Assembly (NCBI GenBank): GCA_963970005.1
Contig: CAXAMN010021361.1
Coordinates: 2,808,905 to 2,872,904, forward strand
Reading direction: 5' to 3'
DNA length: 64,000 bases
DNA from: Durusdinium trenchii
Lineage: Eukaryota > Sar > Dinophyceae > Suessiales > Symbiodiniaceae
A program made the position numbers and the translations under genes. This document shows positions 12,360-25,559 of this stretch, piece by piece (position 1 is the first letter of the stretch; each line of letters begins with the position of its first letter). The notes under the pieces were generated by a model. That model worked only from the letters and a program-made list of their open reading frames with translations, was not told the origin of the DNA and made no database searches.

Positions 12360-14640
12360 TCAGGGGTTAGGATTTGCACCCGGTCGAAAGAAACCTTGCT
12401 ATCGCAAGAGTAACTCCAGCTAGCTTCGCTAGCTTTCGTGATAAACAAAGCCAAGCCAGGACATATAGCAAAAGTTCGGTCCAGTCGAACACATGAAACC
12501 CGCAAAAAAACAACTGGATCCAAGAAAGGTATGTTTCTCTTCCATGAGGTTGTCCTTCCCTTCCGTGAACATCGACTCTGACCCTCAGGGTCGGAAAAGC
12601 GGAAAAGCGGTCAGGTGGGTTTCGCATCGTTCGACCCCCTGAATCCGGTAGACCGGTTGTAGGTGCAGCACACCGGTCTGACTACCGGTCTGCATCAAAC
12701 AGCAAATAAACGCAAAGAGGGAGTGGTATCCCACATCCAGCGGTGTTCTTCCAGTATATAAAAGTGTCCCAAACACAGTTGGGTGCGGAGATTCTCAAGA
12801 GTACTTGCTGGCCCTGACAAACCAAAATGACAGCGGAAAACTGAGCGTACATTGCAACCTACCCCTAGTGGCCCTAGTGGTGACCATGTATATAATCGTT
12901 CTCAACGAACACCACTAAAGCCCGCCCTAAAATTCACAGATCTGCCCAGCTTCTGCAGAACGCTGGAGGGGGCGCACTCCTCCCAAGGCCGCGCGGCATA
13001 AGCAACAGCCACCAGGGCTGCTGGGAAGGTCAAGGAGCTGCTCCTAACCCAACTCTTCGGGTTCAGTTTTCTGGGCTGTGGTTTTAGTCTTCAAGATTCC
13101 AAGAAGACTTCTGGACCTATAGTCGGCATGGGTGCAAAAAAGCAAAACAAAGCCTTGGCAACCAGCTCAATTCCTGGCAAGGCTCACGTTCGAGGCCACT
13201 CTTGCGAGATGCGAGATGCTAAAACTCAAACAGCAAGCTCTCACCCAGGGATGAATGGACAGGAACAGGATCATCCATCGCCAAAGAAAAATGAAGCAAC
13301 CCCTCCTGAGTTGGTGCAACAGCTTGGAGAGGTTACAAGTTTGCAGCTGATCATCCAATCTAATCAAATGAGTTTGGCTCAGAATAGGGTAACCTTGGAT
13401 GCTTCCAAGTAAGAACTCCCAGTGTGTCCAACAAGGGCCCTACCAGAGGTTTCAAAGCATGCCCTAACTACTGTAGACTCTAAGGATGATATGGCCAATG
13501 AATTATATATAGAACATGTCGTTGAAACTCAGGCTCTGCAGGAAGTTGTCTGTGAGCTCGTTGTACTTGAGGCGCAAGTTCTGGTCGCTCAATTCCTTCT
13601 GCCATTCTTCTGGAACTCGGCCTGCTTGGACTGGCGCCGGGCTGTGTAGGGTTTGCCGCCTACAGCCCTAAAACCGCGCTCCACAAACCTTGTTTTGAGA
13701 GCTGGCGACTGTGGTAGAGCACATGCTTCTTGTTTCTGAAAAGTTTCTACCTCATTATAAATCGTGGTAAATGTATGTATATATATAGAGAAAATAGATC
13801 TATTATACATATGTTCAGCGATATGAATATGCATGTCTATTTTACATAGTAATCTATGAAAGGATAATATGATAACATCATAACTCATGAATATGATGAT
13901 GTAAAATGTTCAAATAAACTTGCCATACTCTCTAGTTCAACTTGAAAGTCAATTTCATCCAAGGGCAAAAGGCTTCCAAATTAATTTGTGAGTGCATTTG
14001 AACATGAATGAGATTCAATATTTGAAGGTTTGGATGTGTTTTGGTATCCTTTTTTGGTTTGCCTGTTCCCTTTGCATCTGCTGTTTTCGTGATATAGTCA
14101 CCAAAACCAAAGCAACACAAAACCAAGTCCATCTCTCAGGATCTGCCCCTCAAAACATTGACTTGTTTCAAAGCCTTTTTGCGGGGTGACCTATGTCACA
14201 CAAAGAGCAAATGCAAAGGGAATCGCCATGCTGAGGCTTTGATTTTTAGCACAAGCAAGTAACAGCCAACACCAACATTAAAACAACGAGGTAGTGGTAG
14301 TAGTACAAAATAGTATATACTGTAGTACGATATAATGGATAGGTAGAAAATACGCAAATTGCGCTCTACTGTGGTGGTACCCTGATCCTTTTCTTTTTGG
14401 GAACCAACCCAAACACACCTTTGTGTCTGAAGGTTCCTCGTGTTCCGCAGTCCCGGAGCTAAGAACCCAAGTTATGCGATATGTTCAGTATTCCGTACTA
14501 TTCTGGGTATATAATGGTACTGTATATACCTTCATGAATACTTGGACCATCCAAGGGGTAGCTACACTACTTATGCTTGTGGGCTTCCATAGGGCACCCA
14601 TTGGATGGTCCTGAAAGCTTGTCGGTGCGTCAGGACCTGA
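12360..14640. other. no gene supported
   Basis: Contains scattered TATATA runs and an open plus frame at 13128-13412 that is polar and low in similarity to anything recognised. No splice-supported exon on either strand. Confidence 0.3.
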
Positions 14641-14649
14641 TGGTCTTTA

Positions 14650-14835
14650 CCCGTTGGAATCATCGACCGAACCTTGGAGATCCGGGTGAAAAACACCTGG
14701 TTCACCTGCGCCAGTCACCTGGCAATCAAGCTGCCTGGTTCCGAAAACAAGCACTTGGGTGGGCTCTTCATATGTCTGAATCACATCTGGAAAACCGACA
14801 TCTGACTTATCTTGAAGCAGGATTGCACCCGCAAG
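14650..14835 (-). CDS. probable exon, function unknown
   Basis: The minus strand has a 60-codon frame with gene-like composition, including LLQDKSDVGFPDVIQTYEEP and TQVLVFGTRQLDCQVTGAG. The alternation of hydrophobic and polar residues suggests beta strands of an extracellular or soluble domain. It lies upstream of the membrane exons at 9.7-11.9 kb and could be the ectodomain of the same protein, but splice borders were not fixed. Confidence 0.35.
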
Positions 14836-15002
14836 TGGCAAACGACAACTGCCTGGAGTCCTCTCTTTTTCGTTATCTTTTGTCTTCTTTTCGTATCATT
14901 TACGTAATTTTTGCTTACGTGCTACTGCTTCAGCTGCTGTTGCAGCTGCTGCACCCATTTGCTGTTGAGTCACGCCGCGCCCCACTTTCCTTTCTGTCTT
15001 TC

Positions 15003-15018
15003 TGTCCCCCTCCCTCTG

Positions 15019-15049
<31 letters not shown>

Positions 15050-15072
15050 GTCTCTTTTCACTCTCTTTTCTC
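15003..15072. repeat. TC microsatellite
   Basis: CT-rich run with TCTGTCTGTC and TCTCTCTCTC parts. Simple sequence; the serine/leucine-rich ORFs across it are artefacts. Confidence 0.8.
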
Positions 15073-15423
15073 TCTGCCAGAGACTGCTGGAACCCCAGCT
15101 CCTGATGGTTTCCATGAACAAACACGACCGACTGAGCAGCAATTAGTGCCTTTGGCATCCACAGACTCCATGACCTTGTGGAAGAGCCGCTTAAGACATT
15201 TAGGCTTGGTCATGGCTGCTAATGAATCACAGGAAGACTGACCAGAACAAATGCCATCATTCGGCTTGGGACATCTATGTACTGAAAAATCGTGGGGAAT
15301 CCGGAAATACTTCTTGACTAGACTTCTACAATACTATGTTGCTATACATATATATATACTGTACTTCAATAATCTTCAATGCTTCAATACCACAGAATCT
15401 ACGATGTGCACCCAAATCCCCAG

Positions 15424-15548
15424 AGGAATCCGTTCAAGCTCTGCCAGGATGCAGTCTGCAGGTCTCCAGGAAGCACCCGAAGTTGGATCGCCTGCACGTG
15501 ACGCAGCAGCTCGTTGACGCAACGCCCCAAGCATCCCAGCGAGGCCGC
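15424..15548 (-). CDS. probable exon, function unknown
   Basis: A GCCAG|G acceptor opens a 41-codon frame: AASLGCLGRCVNELLRHVQA followed by IQLRVLPGDLQTASWQ. The first half fits an amphipathic helix. It sits on the same strand as the neighbouring exons. Family not recognised; the 3' border near GFLW is a guess. Confidence 0.35.
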
Positions 15549-16858
15549 CTGGCTCAAAGGGAGACTGGGCGATGATAGAAAAATATTGTCCATCTAAGGG
15601 ATCTACTACCCACAATGGCTTCCTCTATACCAAAAAATGTGGACAAAACATATGTGAAGCTGGACCAAGTCGAGCTTGAAGGTTCCTCCGAGTTCCTCCC
15701 TTCTCTGGACACTTCCCGTCACCGCCCCAAAACCGTCCCACGCATCCTTCGTCCTGGCGCCATCGCCCCCATGAAGGCGCTGCGACCGCAAGCGCCAGTC
15801 CGTGCAAGAGGCGGTGCACATGGCGAAGGCCATGAGCACCAAGACCTGAAGGCTCGGAAGATGAAGATGTGAATGCAAACGAACATACTCAGCCAATACT
15901 CAACCATAGTAAAAACCGTCAGTTGTCTATTTGTCTATCAGTTGCTGTCAAGCAGGTAGTCATTAGCTCCGACCGAATAAAACATTGTCAAACACACAAG
16001 GCTGTCTTTTGCTAATGCTAGGGTCCAGCATGATCCGACTATATAGAATCTAGAACGGCATGTAGCGAATCGGCAAGGGGTGGTTTGGCCGCTTACCTGT
16101 GCCAAGTGCATCAACAGTAGTTTGACACAGAAATCGGGCAAACAACCCCAACGAGCAACCAGCTGTCAGATGTTATGTTATGAAAACACATTCGGCACAG
16201 GAGGCTTTGCTCAATCAAGGTAGAAGACATGGGACGGCCATTTCTTTACCTTTCGAGCAACCTTGCCGCCTTGCCTCTTCTCAAAGCACAATTGGAGGGG
16301 GCCAATCGCTAGATGATGTATCATGAATCCCGACCCTGATTCATTGTTGTCTGTGTGATGCCCTATATAGCTGCGCCACCGCCGCCGTCAAGTGGAAGAC
16401 CCAGCCGAGGGGCAGAGATGAAAGTGATGGCCGCCACTGGACATGTCCAAGAACCTGCAACAGGGCAAGTGGCCAGCCAAATTCCAGAAAAGCACCACAA
16501 GTCCAAAAGGCTCCACCACACAAAATGACATCCCTCTGCTGCACGTCTCATCCTTTAACAAAGTTGAAGGTCATTGAACGGACCAAAACCGCTGGCAAAA
16601 ATGGGTGCCAACCTTTCTAGAAGGTCGGAAGGTCGAGCTTGGGAATCGCCCAGCCGAATGACGGAATGGATGACGAATGATCATGGTCTGATCCTTGAGA
16701 ACAGGTAAATATTGAGAACTACGATTTGAAGTTCAAACTGCAGTTTTGGCTCTCTCTTGGTGTTTGTGAGGAGCTGTGTTGCATGACCAGCAATGCAAAG
16801 TCTAAAGTGCCAAGGTTGCTATGGGTGGCTGCCCGGGCTCTTGATCAAATCAACCTGA
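15549..16858. other. intergenic; ambiguous frames
   Basis: GC-rich patches at 15620-15850 and 16360-16545 are open on both strands, and I cannot decide whether either is coding. The kelch gene ends at 16859, so this stretch probably separates it from the next minus-strand gene. Confidence 0.3.
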
Positions 16859-19800
16859 TTAAGACCTTGGTCTGTGCCTGAAGAAATCGACCTCAGCCCG
16901 CGAGTCCCCAAATCCCAACACATTCTTCGCCCCAGTCTGGTCAGGAGTGGAAGAGGTGTCCAGGCCTCCCATCGAAAGCAGCTGGCCAGGCATGAGGCAG
17001 TCCATTGTGGGCTGCAGCTGGAACTCTACCAGTCCTGCACTCCCCGCCAGCAGCTAAAGAACTCAGCAAGCAAATTTCAGAAACAACCCTATGAAACCTC
17101 AAAAAATCACCAGGCTTGGTGCTGCCGTGTGATCCATGCTTACGTGTGGTGTGCTGCTTAACATCCTAGAATGGTGGGGTATGTCAAAAGCTGACCTCTA
17201 CTCGTCGAGTGCCCCTAGGGCCCTAGGGGCTGCATGTGTCACAACAATCTGTGGCTGGGAGATTCTTGCCGCAGCGTCAAATCTGAACGTTGTACAAGGC
17301 AGTGTTTCACCCCGTCCTGGATAAGGGCGGTTGTTGCTATCCCTGCCACCATGGATGTAAAGCATGGGTGCATTTGGCCCATGAGTATCCAGTGCTGCCA
17401 CGTGGTCCCAGCGTGGAGAGCCGCCCCTCTCTTGGATGCTCCAGTGGTTCGCCTCAACGTCGAACTTCCACAAGTCCTCAGACCGTGAAACAGGAGACTT
17501 GCAGGTGTATATTTTGATGTAGCGTCCCTACACACACAACCCAGAAACCCGGAATCCAAGTGATCACTTTTGAGATAGGAAAAACGCGTGTTGTAGATGG
17601 TTGGCACTCCAAGTTTTAAGGGCCGACACCCACACACACAAATATGTTACAGTATATTAATTACACAGTGTATATATGTGCTATTGTAAATTCATAATAC
17701 TTAACATATTTTATGTTTAGTGTTTTGAATATATACATAAATTCATTAAACAATTATATACCGACCGGGTCTTGTTAACACCATGTGTACTGGCACTTGT
17801 CGTCGGAACTGTAGCAGGGTAGGTGATCAAGTGCTCAGCAGCACCAGCAGCACAAAATCAATTGCTTTATCAGCTGCTTCAGGAGTTGGAATTCGATTCG
17901 GTGAACATCATTTGCGGTGACATATCAAATGGATTCAAACGGCATGAGCCAAAAAGAACTATGTACTGTACAGTTCATTTTGCCATGTCCGCTTACTCAG
18001 CACCCACTCTCAAAACAAACATCCGCATGCACATCCGTCTATTGAACATTAACCGTCATTGACACAAAACCACAACCCCACCGTTATCACGCTTCGCTGC
18101 TCCAAAGCGGCATCGCTGCCCCAACCTCCATGGATCCACAGCGCACGGCCGACGGGATCCCAGGCACACACGTGGTCCTGAGCTGCCGGAGGTGGTGGCC
18201 AGTAGCTGTGTTCAACGCGGAGGAAGAGTGTGAAAAGGCAAAACTTGAGGGGTAAAAGCTCCATGGAGTTCATGAACACTCTTGCAGGGGGCAAGGATGC
18301 GCCATGTTAGATATATTGTCGGAATCTTTGGGAGGGGGTGTTGATGAAGGATGCCCCGAATCTTTTGTAGGACAACCTCCCCACAGTTCCTAGCGTAAAC
18401 CCGGGGGCAAGTTGCAGGATCAAAACGCCTGGGACGCATGTTCTTGCTGGTCAGCTTTTCAATGACGTACTCGTACAGTGTTACCAGTACTTGTCCAGTT
18501 GGAAAATCATTTAGATACAGTGCATGCACCCTATCAAGTAGTTTTTCAAGGCAACTTTCCTTGTGAATAGATGTGAATAGTCAATAGTGCAAACAAATTG
18601 GCCTGAGTTGATAGTGGGGTACCAGCCCCAAATTACCACAACATACTCTGCATCCTCATGGAGGTGGATGGCATGGCCCCGAAGGCCCGCTTCCGGGGAG
18701 TCTGGACAACAGAATCCGCAGGACCAAGCGATCGGTGAATCCAGCAACATTGACTTGATCAACGGTGCGAAACACAATCGTCCGTGCATCATGATGAACA
18801 ACATCCGGGTTGCAGGGGAATCATCCCATCCAATCAAGAACCCAAAAGAACATATATACATCAAATATAAAGATATAGAACTCCCATGGCAACCCATCAT
18901 GCCTCAAGCAGCCCATCTGCCCCATCACCCACGTCTTAGGGCCGTTGGTGGCTCAAACATTGGGAGAGAATCAATGTCATGGCAGTTTGGGCAAAGGGAA
19001 AAAGAGTTCCGAATGTTGCGAACAAATCCTCCACTTTGCGGTCGCTGGGTCGCTGCAGTCCATACTAACATATTACTCTCCTTGCCGCCTCCGCTCACCA
19101 GCCACACCGGCGGAATCCAAGTCTCCCAGGTGGAAGGCCCACTGCCACGGGCCACTTGGGTCCACTGGAGCGTTGGCACATCCAGGGCCCACAGGTCAGT
19201 GAACCCTGCGAGGAGGGCCGCCCCCAGCATTTCAGACTGCTCAGCACACCGACGAATGGGGTGAATCACATGGACCAATGTCATGCGCAAATTGCTGAGA
19301 CATCTAAAAGCAATAGAATATGTGTTCTTTTTGACTTTCCTTTGTTGATCTTTGTTGGGATAGGGTAAGGCACACTGATGCGGTGAGAGGCCCTAGGGCC
19401 CCTAGGGCCCCAGGAAACCAAGTAGACTGAAACTTAAACGAGTCGTGTGTAAATACCAGAATAATTATACAAAAACACTAGAATAATTCACTATAAATAA
19501 CTATGTAGTATCTTATGTGTGTTATATATATATGTCAAAACGGGCCAACAACCAGAAAGAAAAGGGCTTGTGATAGATCACTCGCAAACGACTCGAACAA
19601 AGGGTGGCTCCTAGAACCCACTTGAGATAGGAGAGGGTGAACGAAAGGTAGCAAATGGGCGGGAGGGGAAGGAGAGAGGCTCGCAAGGGGTGATTCCAAG
19701 TCTCAAGAGGTACGAGCGCTTCTGACTGACTTAGGCATTGCCCGTGATTTGGCGGTGGCTCATGTCAACCTGTATGCGATTCCCACAGAAAAAGACCGTG

Positions 19801-22800
19801 TTCGAGATGGAATCGGCGGCTGCGGGTCATACCCAAACAAATCCTAAAGAAGTGAAGCCCTGAGCCCCAGCAAGACAAGCCCAAAGAAACCCTAAAGTAG
19901 TGAAGCACAAGCCCCAGCAAGACAAGCCCAAAGAAACCCTAAAGAAGTCAAGCCCTCAGCCAAGCCTAAAAGAACCTGAAAGAAGTCAGCCCTGAATACC
20001 CCGCAACTCTCCGTCCAAACCAACCCGAAGAAACTCTCAAAAAGTGAAGCGCTAAGCCGAGCCTGCAGAAACCATAAAGAAGTTGAAGTGAGACCAGGAA
20101 AATCCCACAAACCCAGCGAACCCCAAGCAAGACAAGCCTAAGGAAACCCTAAGTAGTAAAGCCCTACGCCAAAGAACCCGAACACCGGCTGGCAGGCCAC
20201 CCCAACAAACCCTAAAGTAAAGAAGAGACGGCCATGAAAGAAGCGGAGGGAGGGAGGGAGGGAGGGAGGGATAGGACATGATAGGACCCTTAACAACCAT
20301 AGGACCATAATCACGAAAGGTAGCTTGAGCTACTTGAGTTCTCCTTGCTTTAGCAAAACTGTATTACAATCTGGAGTCGCGATTATGCATTGAGTTTGGT
20401 CCTGTAAAAAGAGATTCTATTGGACAAAGGGGGCCCCTGGATCAAATCCCCCTGAGCCGTCGCGGTTTGGGCGCAAATCTTGAGATTTTTGGACAATTCT
20501 TGAGGCATGTTTCTTTGCATAGTGTGCCCCACTCGACATTGAATTCGAACTCAAATGGGTGATGTTCCGGGTGTTCGGGTATCGCATTTTTAGTCATTTG
20601 GTCTAGTTGTGGCTTAGGTTTCTCTACTTTGGGCTTGTCTTGCCGGGGTTTCGCTGGGTCTGCGGGTCTCACTTCGTTCAGGGTTTCTTTTGGTTGGGCT
20701 TCTAGGGCTTCATGTCTTTAGTCTTTATTTATAATGTTTGGTTTTGGCATCCAAACTTTGCTACTTTAGGTTCGGCTGGCGGGTTCAGGGCTTCTCTGGG
20801 TTTGGCTTGCGAACTTCACTTCTTTACTCTCTAGGGTTTCTTTGGGTTTGGCTTGCGGGGTTTACTTCATTAGGGTCTCTTGAGGGCTTCAGTGCTTCTC
20901 TGTGGTAAATTTACAACACTAGCCCGCAAAAAGCACATCATCTTTTAAAGTTCATCCCATGTATGTAAAGAACACACCTTCCAAAACAAACAACTACTAC
21001 CCATTGCGACCATCTCTTGACGCATTCCAACTTCCGCACTCCGGACCTTCCACACCGTTGCCACCCCCGTGCAACCACCACGTGCGTCGCTGCGCGTCAT
21101 AGGCCGCTGCGTGGTCGAAGCGCGCGGTAGGGCGCGCTTCGACCGATTCGCTCACCCGGCTCCAGCGGCGCAGGCGCTCCTGGAATTTCCAAAGATCACC
21201 AAAGACCTGGCGAAGGTCCGGTCCGGTCGGGCGTTGGGGATCGGAGTGGGGTTCTGTTGGCACCGTCCGTTGCGGAGGTGGAGGTAGGAGTCACATATCC
21301 CACTCACAAAAAAACATGGAGCGAAGAAATCGCACCGATCTCCACTGTACCGTGCGAAAAATGGCAAGCATCACCTTTGGAGGAAACATGGAGAAAATCA
21401 AGACTGATGTGCATGTGCACCATGTCCTTTGGAAACATTGGGCACCCCAGGTTCAAGAAAGAAGGGATCTTGGTGCGCAAGCCAGACCGAGGGACTCGAA
21501 GAGTCTATATATCTGGGGATGTGAAGTTCAGTGAAGTACGCCTTGCGAATGACGAATTCAAGAAAAGACTTGACAGCAAATTCCAATGTTATTTTGGAGC
21601 CCGACACTATGTTCGCAAATCTTTGCTTCACATTCCTTGTAGCTGGTATTTGTTGATCTCCTCTTTCTCTGTGACTTACGGACATGCTGGCAATCCTCAA
21701 CAAAACTGAACTTCAGCAACGCACATGCCTCCAGGATTAGACTAAATCAACAAGGTCTGCACCTGACATGGTATCATATAGTTATTATTGTCTCTATTAC
21801 TGTAAGTATTATATATGTTGCATAAGTTATTATATACATATAAAACGTATAAAATAAATATACCGCGGTTCATCGTGATAATACGATCCTGGGCATGCCT
21901 CGTCATGTCCAGCCAACTTTCAGACCGAACTCAGTGCCTGGTCGCCATCCCAACCACCGTGCACCAAAAGGCTGTGATCGATTTCATCCTCGGCGCCGGG
22001 TGGGTACAGTATATAGTGCCCATACCCGAAAAGCAAGGAACTTGCCATAACGGATAATTGTCAGGTGTAGATGGGTGTAGGGCCACTGGCATTTGCTGGC
22101 TCCAAATGGGCGCAATCTGCTGCTCCACTGGCTCATCTAAAGGGAGTCATCCCTGCAGCCAGCAAGTTGATACCGCTAAGAATTGTATAGCAAATTGATG
22201 CAAATTGAATCTACAGCCGCTCTACCAGCAAGGACTCAAGGACCATCTCGATAGTCCAAAATCACATCTCATCTCCCTCAGCTATTCCAGGGAAAGTCCA
22301 AAGTACTCTCACAAGATTCTAACCGCTTCGGAGGGTCAAGTCACCCGACGTTCATGTTCATCTTACCAAGCCAGCTTCCCTCAACTCAGTGCTCCCTCCC
22401 TCCCTCCCTCTCTCTGTCTCTCTCGTTTCTTCCTTCCTCCACAGTGTCGTCACTCTCGGACTGGACATTGTGATTTTGCTCGAATCTATTGCGCAAACAC
22501 TTCGAAGCCAAATGCAATCTGGAGCCCATGCGCGCTCCTCTATTTGTTCGTGGATTTGTCTTATGATGTCTTTCTTCAGGAAGGGCAACCGGAAGAGCTC
22601 TATTTGGGTAGGCATGGGTATAGCAGGGTGGGACTCTTGCTGTCGGGTTTTCCCGTCAATGCTAGTGAGAACTGTCCCTCCGCCCCGTCCGATTCGCTGC
22701 TCCGAGGCGCGTAGGTCGCCACATGGTCATGGCGTGCTGCCGGCCCAGCGTCCGACAGCAGCGACCACAGGGTTAGGAGCGGGTCGAACTTCCAGAGCTC

Positions 22801-23977
22801 TCGTAGACTGCCCGTGGAACCTGGGCGTGGAACGGCCTTCATCTTGTCCGTACGCAAAGATACCCGGATGTGTTGTGGGAAGAGAACTGGTGCTATCTGC
22901 GTCTTGCCTAGATGGCAGCAAAACCAACCATATTTGCCCCATACAAATTTCATCAAATTCCCATAAATGTTCCAAACTAGCATCCCCCACCACAATAGAC
23001 CGTCACCCTGGTCATCACTCTCACCAACCATCCAGAAGGAGCCAGGTAGCTCCAACCACCATGAAGCCAAAGGAAGGTCCCATCCCATGCAGCCACATGC
23101 GACCAGCGCTGCGTAGGTGCGCCAATGCTCATGGGGACCAGGCTCCAGCGGTGCTGAAGCACATCAAAGCTCCAAAGGTCTCCTGAGACACCCAGCGCAA
23201 GTTGGTCCCTGTCGGGATCTAGAGGGAAAACACTCCCTGGAAGAATCATGGCTTAAGTCCATGGCATGGCCACTGGCATGGCCCGGCATGATCATGTTTC
23301 CTAGAGACAGGTGGTTTGAGAAGTGAACCTGTGAACCTGCAGTCTCCCAGCAAAACCAGTTCGTGGCTAGGGTGCGGCCCAACGGTGTGGAAGCGAAAAG
23401 CACTGGGACAGAACCAAACGAATTGTCTTCGTGGGGGGATGGTGAGATGGCAAGCAAATGACTGACGTAAACTGAGTCGTTGATAATTCATTGGCGTTCA
23501 AATCAAATGGATCGGGAAACATGAAATGGATGATTCCAGACCATTTTCGCACTGTTGAACTATTCACCTGAGATCAGGAGCCCTGTGGCAGTGCAAGTGC
23601 CGCTAGTCCTGTTCATGGGGTGAGGTACTTCTCTCACTGAATCGGTGCTAGTCTTGTAGAACATGATGGCTATCCTCACGGAACATGGATCGCCGTGGGG
23701 TGGGGGCGCTTTTGCAACCAAAGGATATCAATGATGTCAAACTAGACCTGTAGTTTTTCTAGGTCATTTGGTGTCAGTCTCCACATGCCCAGGCCGCCGT
23801 CAGAGACGGGTGTTCTGGCAGTGCCAAGTCTCGAAATCCATCCAATCCATCCCAGCCACCGTGCACCCAAAGCTTTCGCTGCGCTCCATCCCATGCAGCT
23901 GCATGATCATAGCGTGCTGCCGGCGCATGCAGCAGATTCTCCAGCTTCCAACGCTGCGGCATGGCGTGGTTCGAATC
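16859..23977 (-). CDS. kelch-repeat (beta-propeller) protein, 3' part, 9 exons
   Basis: Exons on the minus strand, in order: 23833-23977, 23033-23182, 22690-22820, 21938-21988, 21047-21206, 19126-19205, 18091-18177, 17317-17476, 16859-17034 (stop TAA at 16859-16861). All phases chain and give 379 codons. The protein is a row of about six kelch blades. Each runs from a DLW-F-D start through a Trp, an R-x-DHVAA-x-D core and an L-W-x-HGGWDG turn, for example YDHAAAWDG...WVHGGWDGLDGF, RWSHVAAWDG...WLHGGWS and RWDHVAALD...YIHGGRD. Kelch propellers bind partner proteins; no catalytic or BTB/F-box domain is visible, so the role is unknown. The 5' end was not found: the first exon listed starts in mid-blade, so one or more exons lie above 24 kb. 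Donors are GA five times, GT twice, GC once; all acceptors are AG|G. The border between the second and third exons is the least certain. Confidence 0.82.
17211..17230. repeat. perfect 20-bp palindrome, CCCTAGGG type
   Basis: GCCCCTAGGGCCCTAGGGGC reads the same on both strands. It lies in the last kelch intron. A related string (GGCCCTAGGGCCCCTAGGGC) occurs at about 19390-19410 in another intron of the same gene, and looser relatives occur near 27698 and 43765. Confidence 0.7.
19830..20235. repeat. degenerate tandem array, left arm of an inverted pair
   Basis: Repeated variants of AGCAAGACAAGCCCAAAGAAACCCTAAAGAAGT occur every 35-50 bases inside the intron between kelch exons 19126-19205 and 21047-21206. 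The same unit appears in reverse orientation at about 20625-20905, so the intron carries a large imperfect hairpin of arrays. Confidence 0.65.
20249..20270. repeat. (GGGA)n microsatellite
   Basis: Five consecutive GGGA units between the two arms of the inverted array pair. Confidence 0.8.
20625..20905. repeat. degenerate tandem array, right arm of an inverted pair
   Basis: CTTTGGGCTTGTCTTGCC and AGGGTTTCTTTGGGTTTGGCTTGC units are reverse complements of the array at 19830-20235. Being inside one intron, the two arms would pair in the pre-mRNA. Confidence 0.6.
22385..22440. repeat. TC-rich simple repeat
   Basis: (CCCT)n followed by CTCTCTGTCTCTCTCG, within a kelch-gene intron. Confidence 0.7.
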
Positions 23978-25555
23978 CTACCAGTTTGTTCGCAGATTCT
24001 CCTGCCACACAGTGTGGACCTCTTCTCAATCCCAATGAACAAAACATATCCCTGATGATCCATGTATACTGTATATCCATTGGTTGATCAAGGTGTCAAA
24101 TATGGCGTGGCTGAGAGGAGCTGGAATGTAGCTGACATGGGTGCAGGATTTGGTACCGCAACACTGTGATCCTGCCCCTGCTTTTGATGTTTGGCATGCA
24201 CCTAAGTACCAACATGTGACATGCAATTTGACATCATTATTTCTTGAGCCCAGGGACAAGGTCCACACCTTGTTGTATAAACTACATGAACATCAATCTG
24301 TATGCATATCCTCTGCCACTCACTATTCCAATGCTTTTGGCAGAACATGTGCGGAATGCTGCGGAGGAGCTGCAGCCACAGCAAAGAGTCTAGGACGACC
24401 TTATCCACAAGAATCGGTTTTGAGGCAATTTAGGTCTTGAGAAGCTTTGATCGGACGATATTAGATATGTAAGATTCTAAGGTTTGATAAAGCATCCTCC
24501 AGACTGCAAGTTGCAACTGTTGATCGACGTGGGCATGGTGTATCACAATGGATTGATTGAGGACATAAGGGCAGCTGCAAAAAAGGCCACTGGCACACAC
24601 TAGCATCCCCTAAAGTGAAGAAGCAAACACAGGACCCCAGGAACAGTTCACCTTGCTAGTCCAGGACAAGAGCAAGTGCTGTTCGAGAGACTGCTCGAAC
24701 AGCTCGTCCCATGTGCCCGCTCGTTTTGCATGCAAAGCATGGCATGGCTTCAACCCGGTGCGCCCAAACCCAGGTCGTGTGGTTCGATCCAAAAGGGTTT
24801 CCCTTTTCGGGTGCACCCCACAGACCGGTACAGGCTCACCTCTGAGGCGAAAGAACGGACGTGCCTCACATCCAACAAGCATGGAACTGGAATCAACCCG
24901 CTTTTTGGCGTGATCGTTTCACATCTTCTAAGCAAAGTAATATTTTCCCCAAGCGAGTGACCGTCATCGTGATCCATGCATCTTGGATCTGATTTGATCA
25001 AAAAGGAAGCGACGGTATCGTAGAGCTTGCCTAGGCAATGCCAACCAACCATTATGCAACATCTGCAATGAGGCTTCTGCGGTATTCTCAGGTGCCTTGC
25101 CACACAACCGGATGTGGGTGTTTGATTGTTTTTGGATGATTCGTGTCTTCGAAAGGCCTTGGGCTCTGCAGGGTTCAGGTGCTAATTCTATACTGAGATG
25201 CCTAAATGATTTGGTTCTGCGTATGCAATTCTTCTTATCATTCCCTTCACAAGCGGAACACAAGCGTTTACAGGAGCCTAGTTTCTTCCGCCTTCTGGCA
25301 AATGAAATATATATATATATGTCACATATCCACACCTTTGATCACACACACACACACTTGTAGCACCTTGTAGCAAACAATAGCTAAACATATTGGCACA
25401 CATATGCAGCTATACATACATACCATGCTGGTTCAATTGCATGCCAAAGGCGACTTTAGACGCAACGCAACTGAGGCCTCCAGCAACATGGCACCCACTC
25501 TCTCCGCGATCAAGCCGTGTTCGGCATTGCCTGCTCCGCTGCAGATCGAACTGTC
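23978..25555. other. 5' part of the kelch gene or intergenic; nothing certain
   Basis: The exon preceding 23833-23977 should end in an ...LW-F sequence in phase 0, but I could not find it. A minus-strand frame at about 24750-24880 (EVSLYRSVGCTRKGKPFWIE) is coding-like without clear borders. TA and CA runs lie near 25305-25360. Confidence 0.3.
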
Positions 25556-25559
25556 ACTG

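Noticed and set aside
16360-16545. Extra kelch exon (a LLDLWCFSG-like stretch)
   Set aside because: It lies beyond the in-phase stop at 16859, and no HGG turn or splice border supports it.
23960-23985. tRNA-like T-loop (GGTTCGAATCC)
   Set aside because: It lies in a kelch exon, and the preceding 70 bases do not fold into a cloverleaf.
17198-24063. Reading the kelch pieces as separate genes or pseudogene fragments
   Set aside because: All nine exons chain in phase into one open frame with a stop, which is not expected of a pseudogene.
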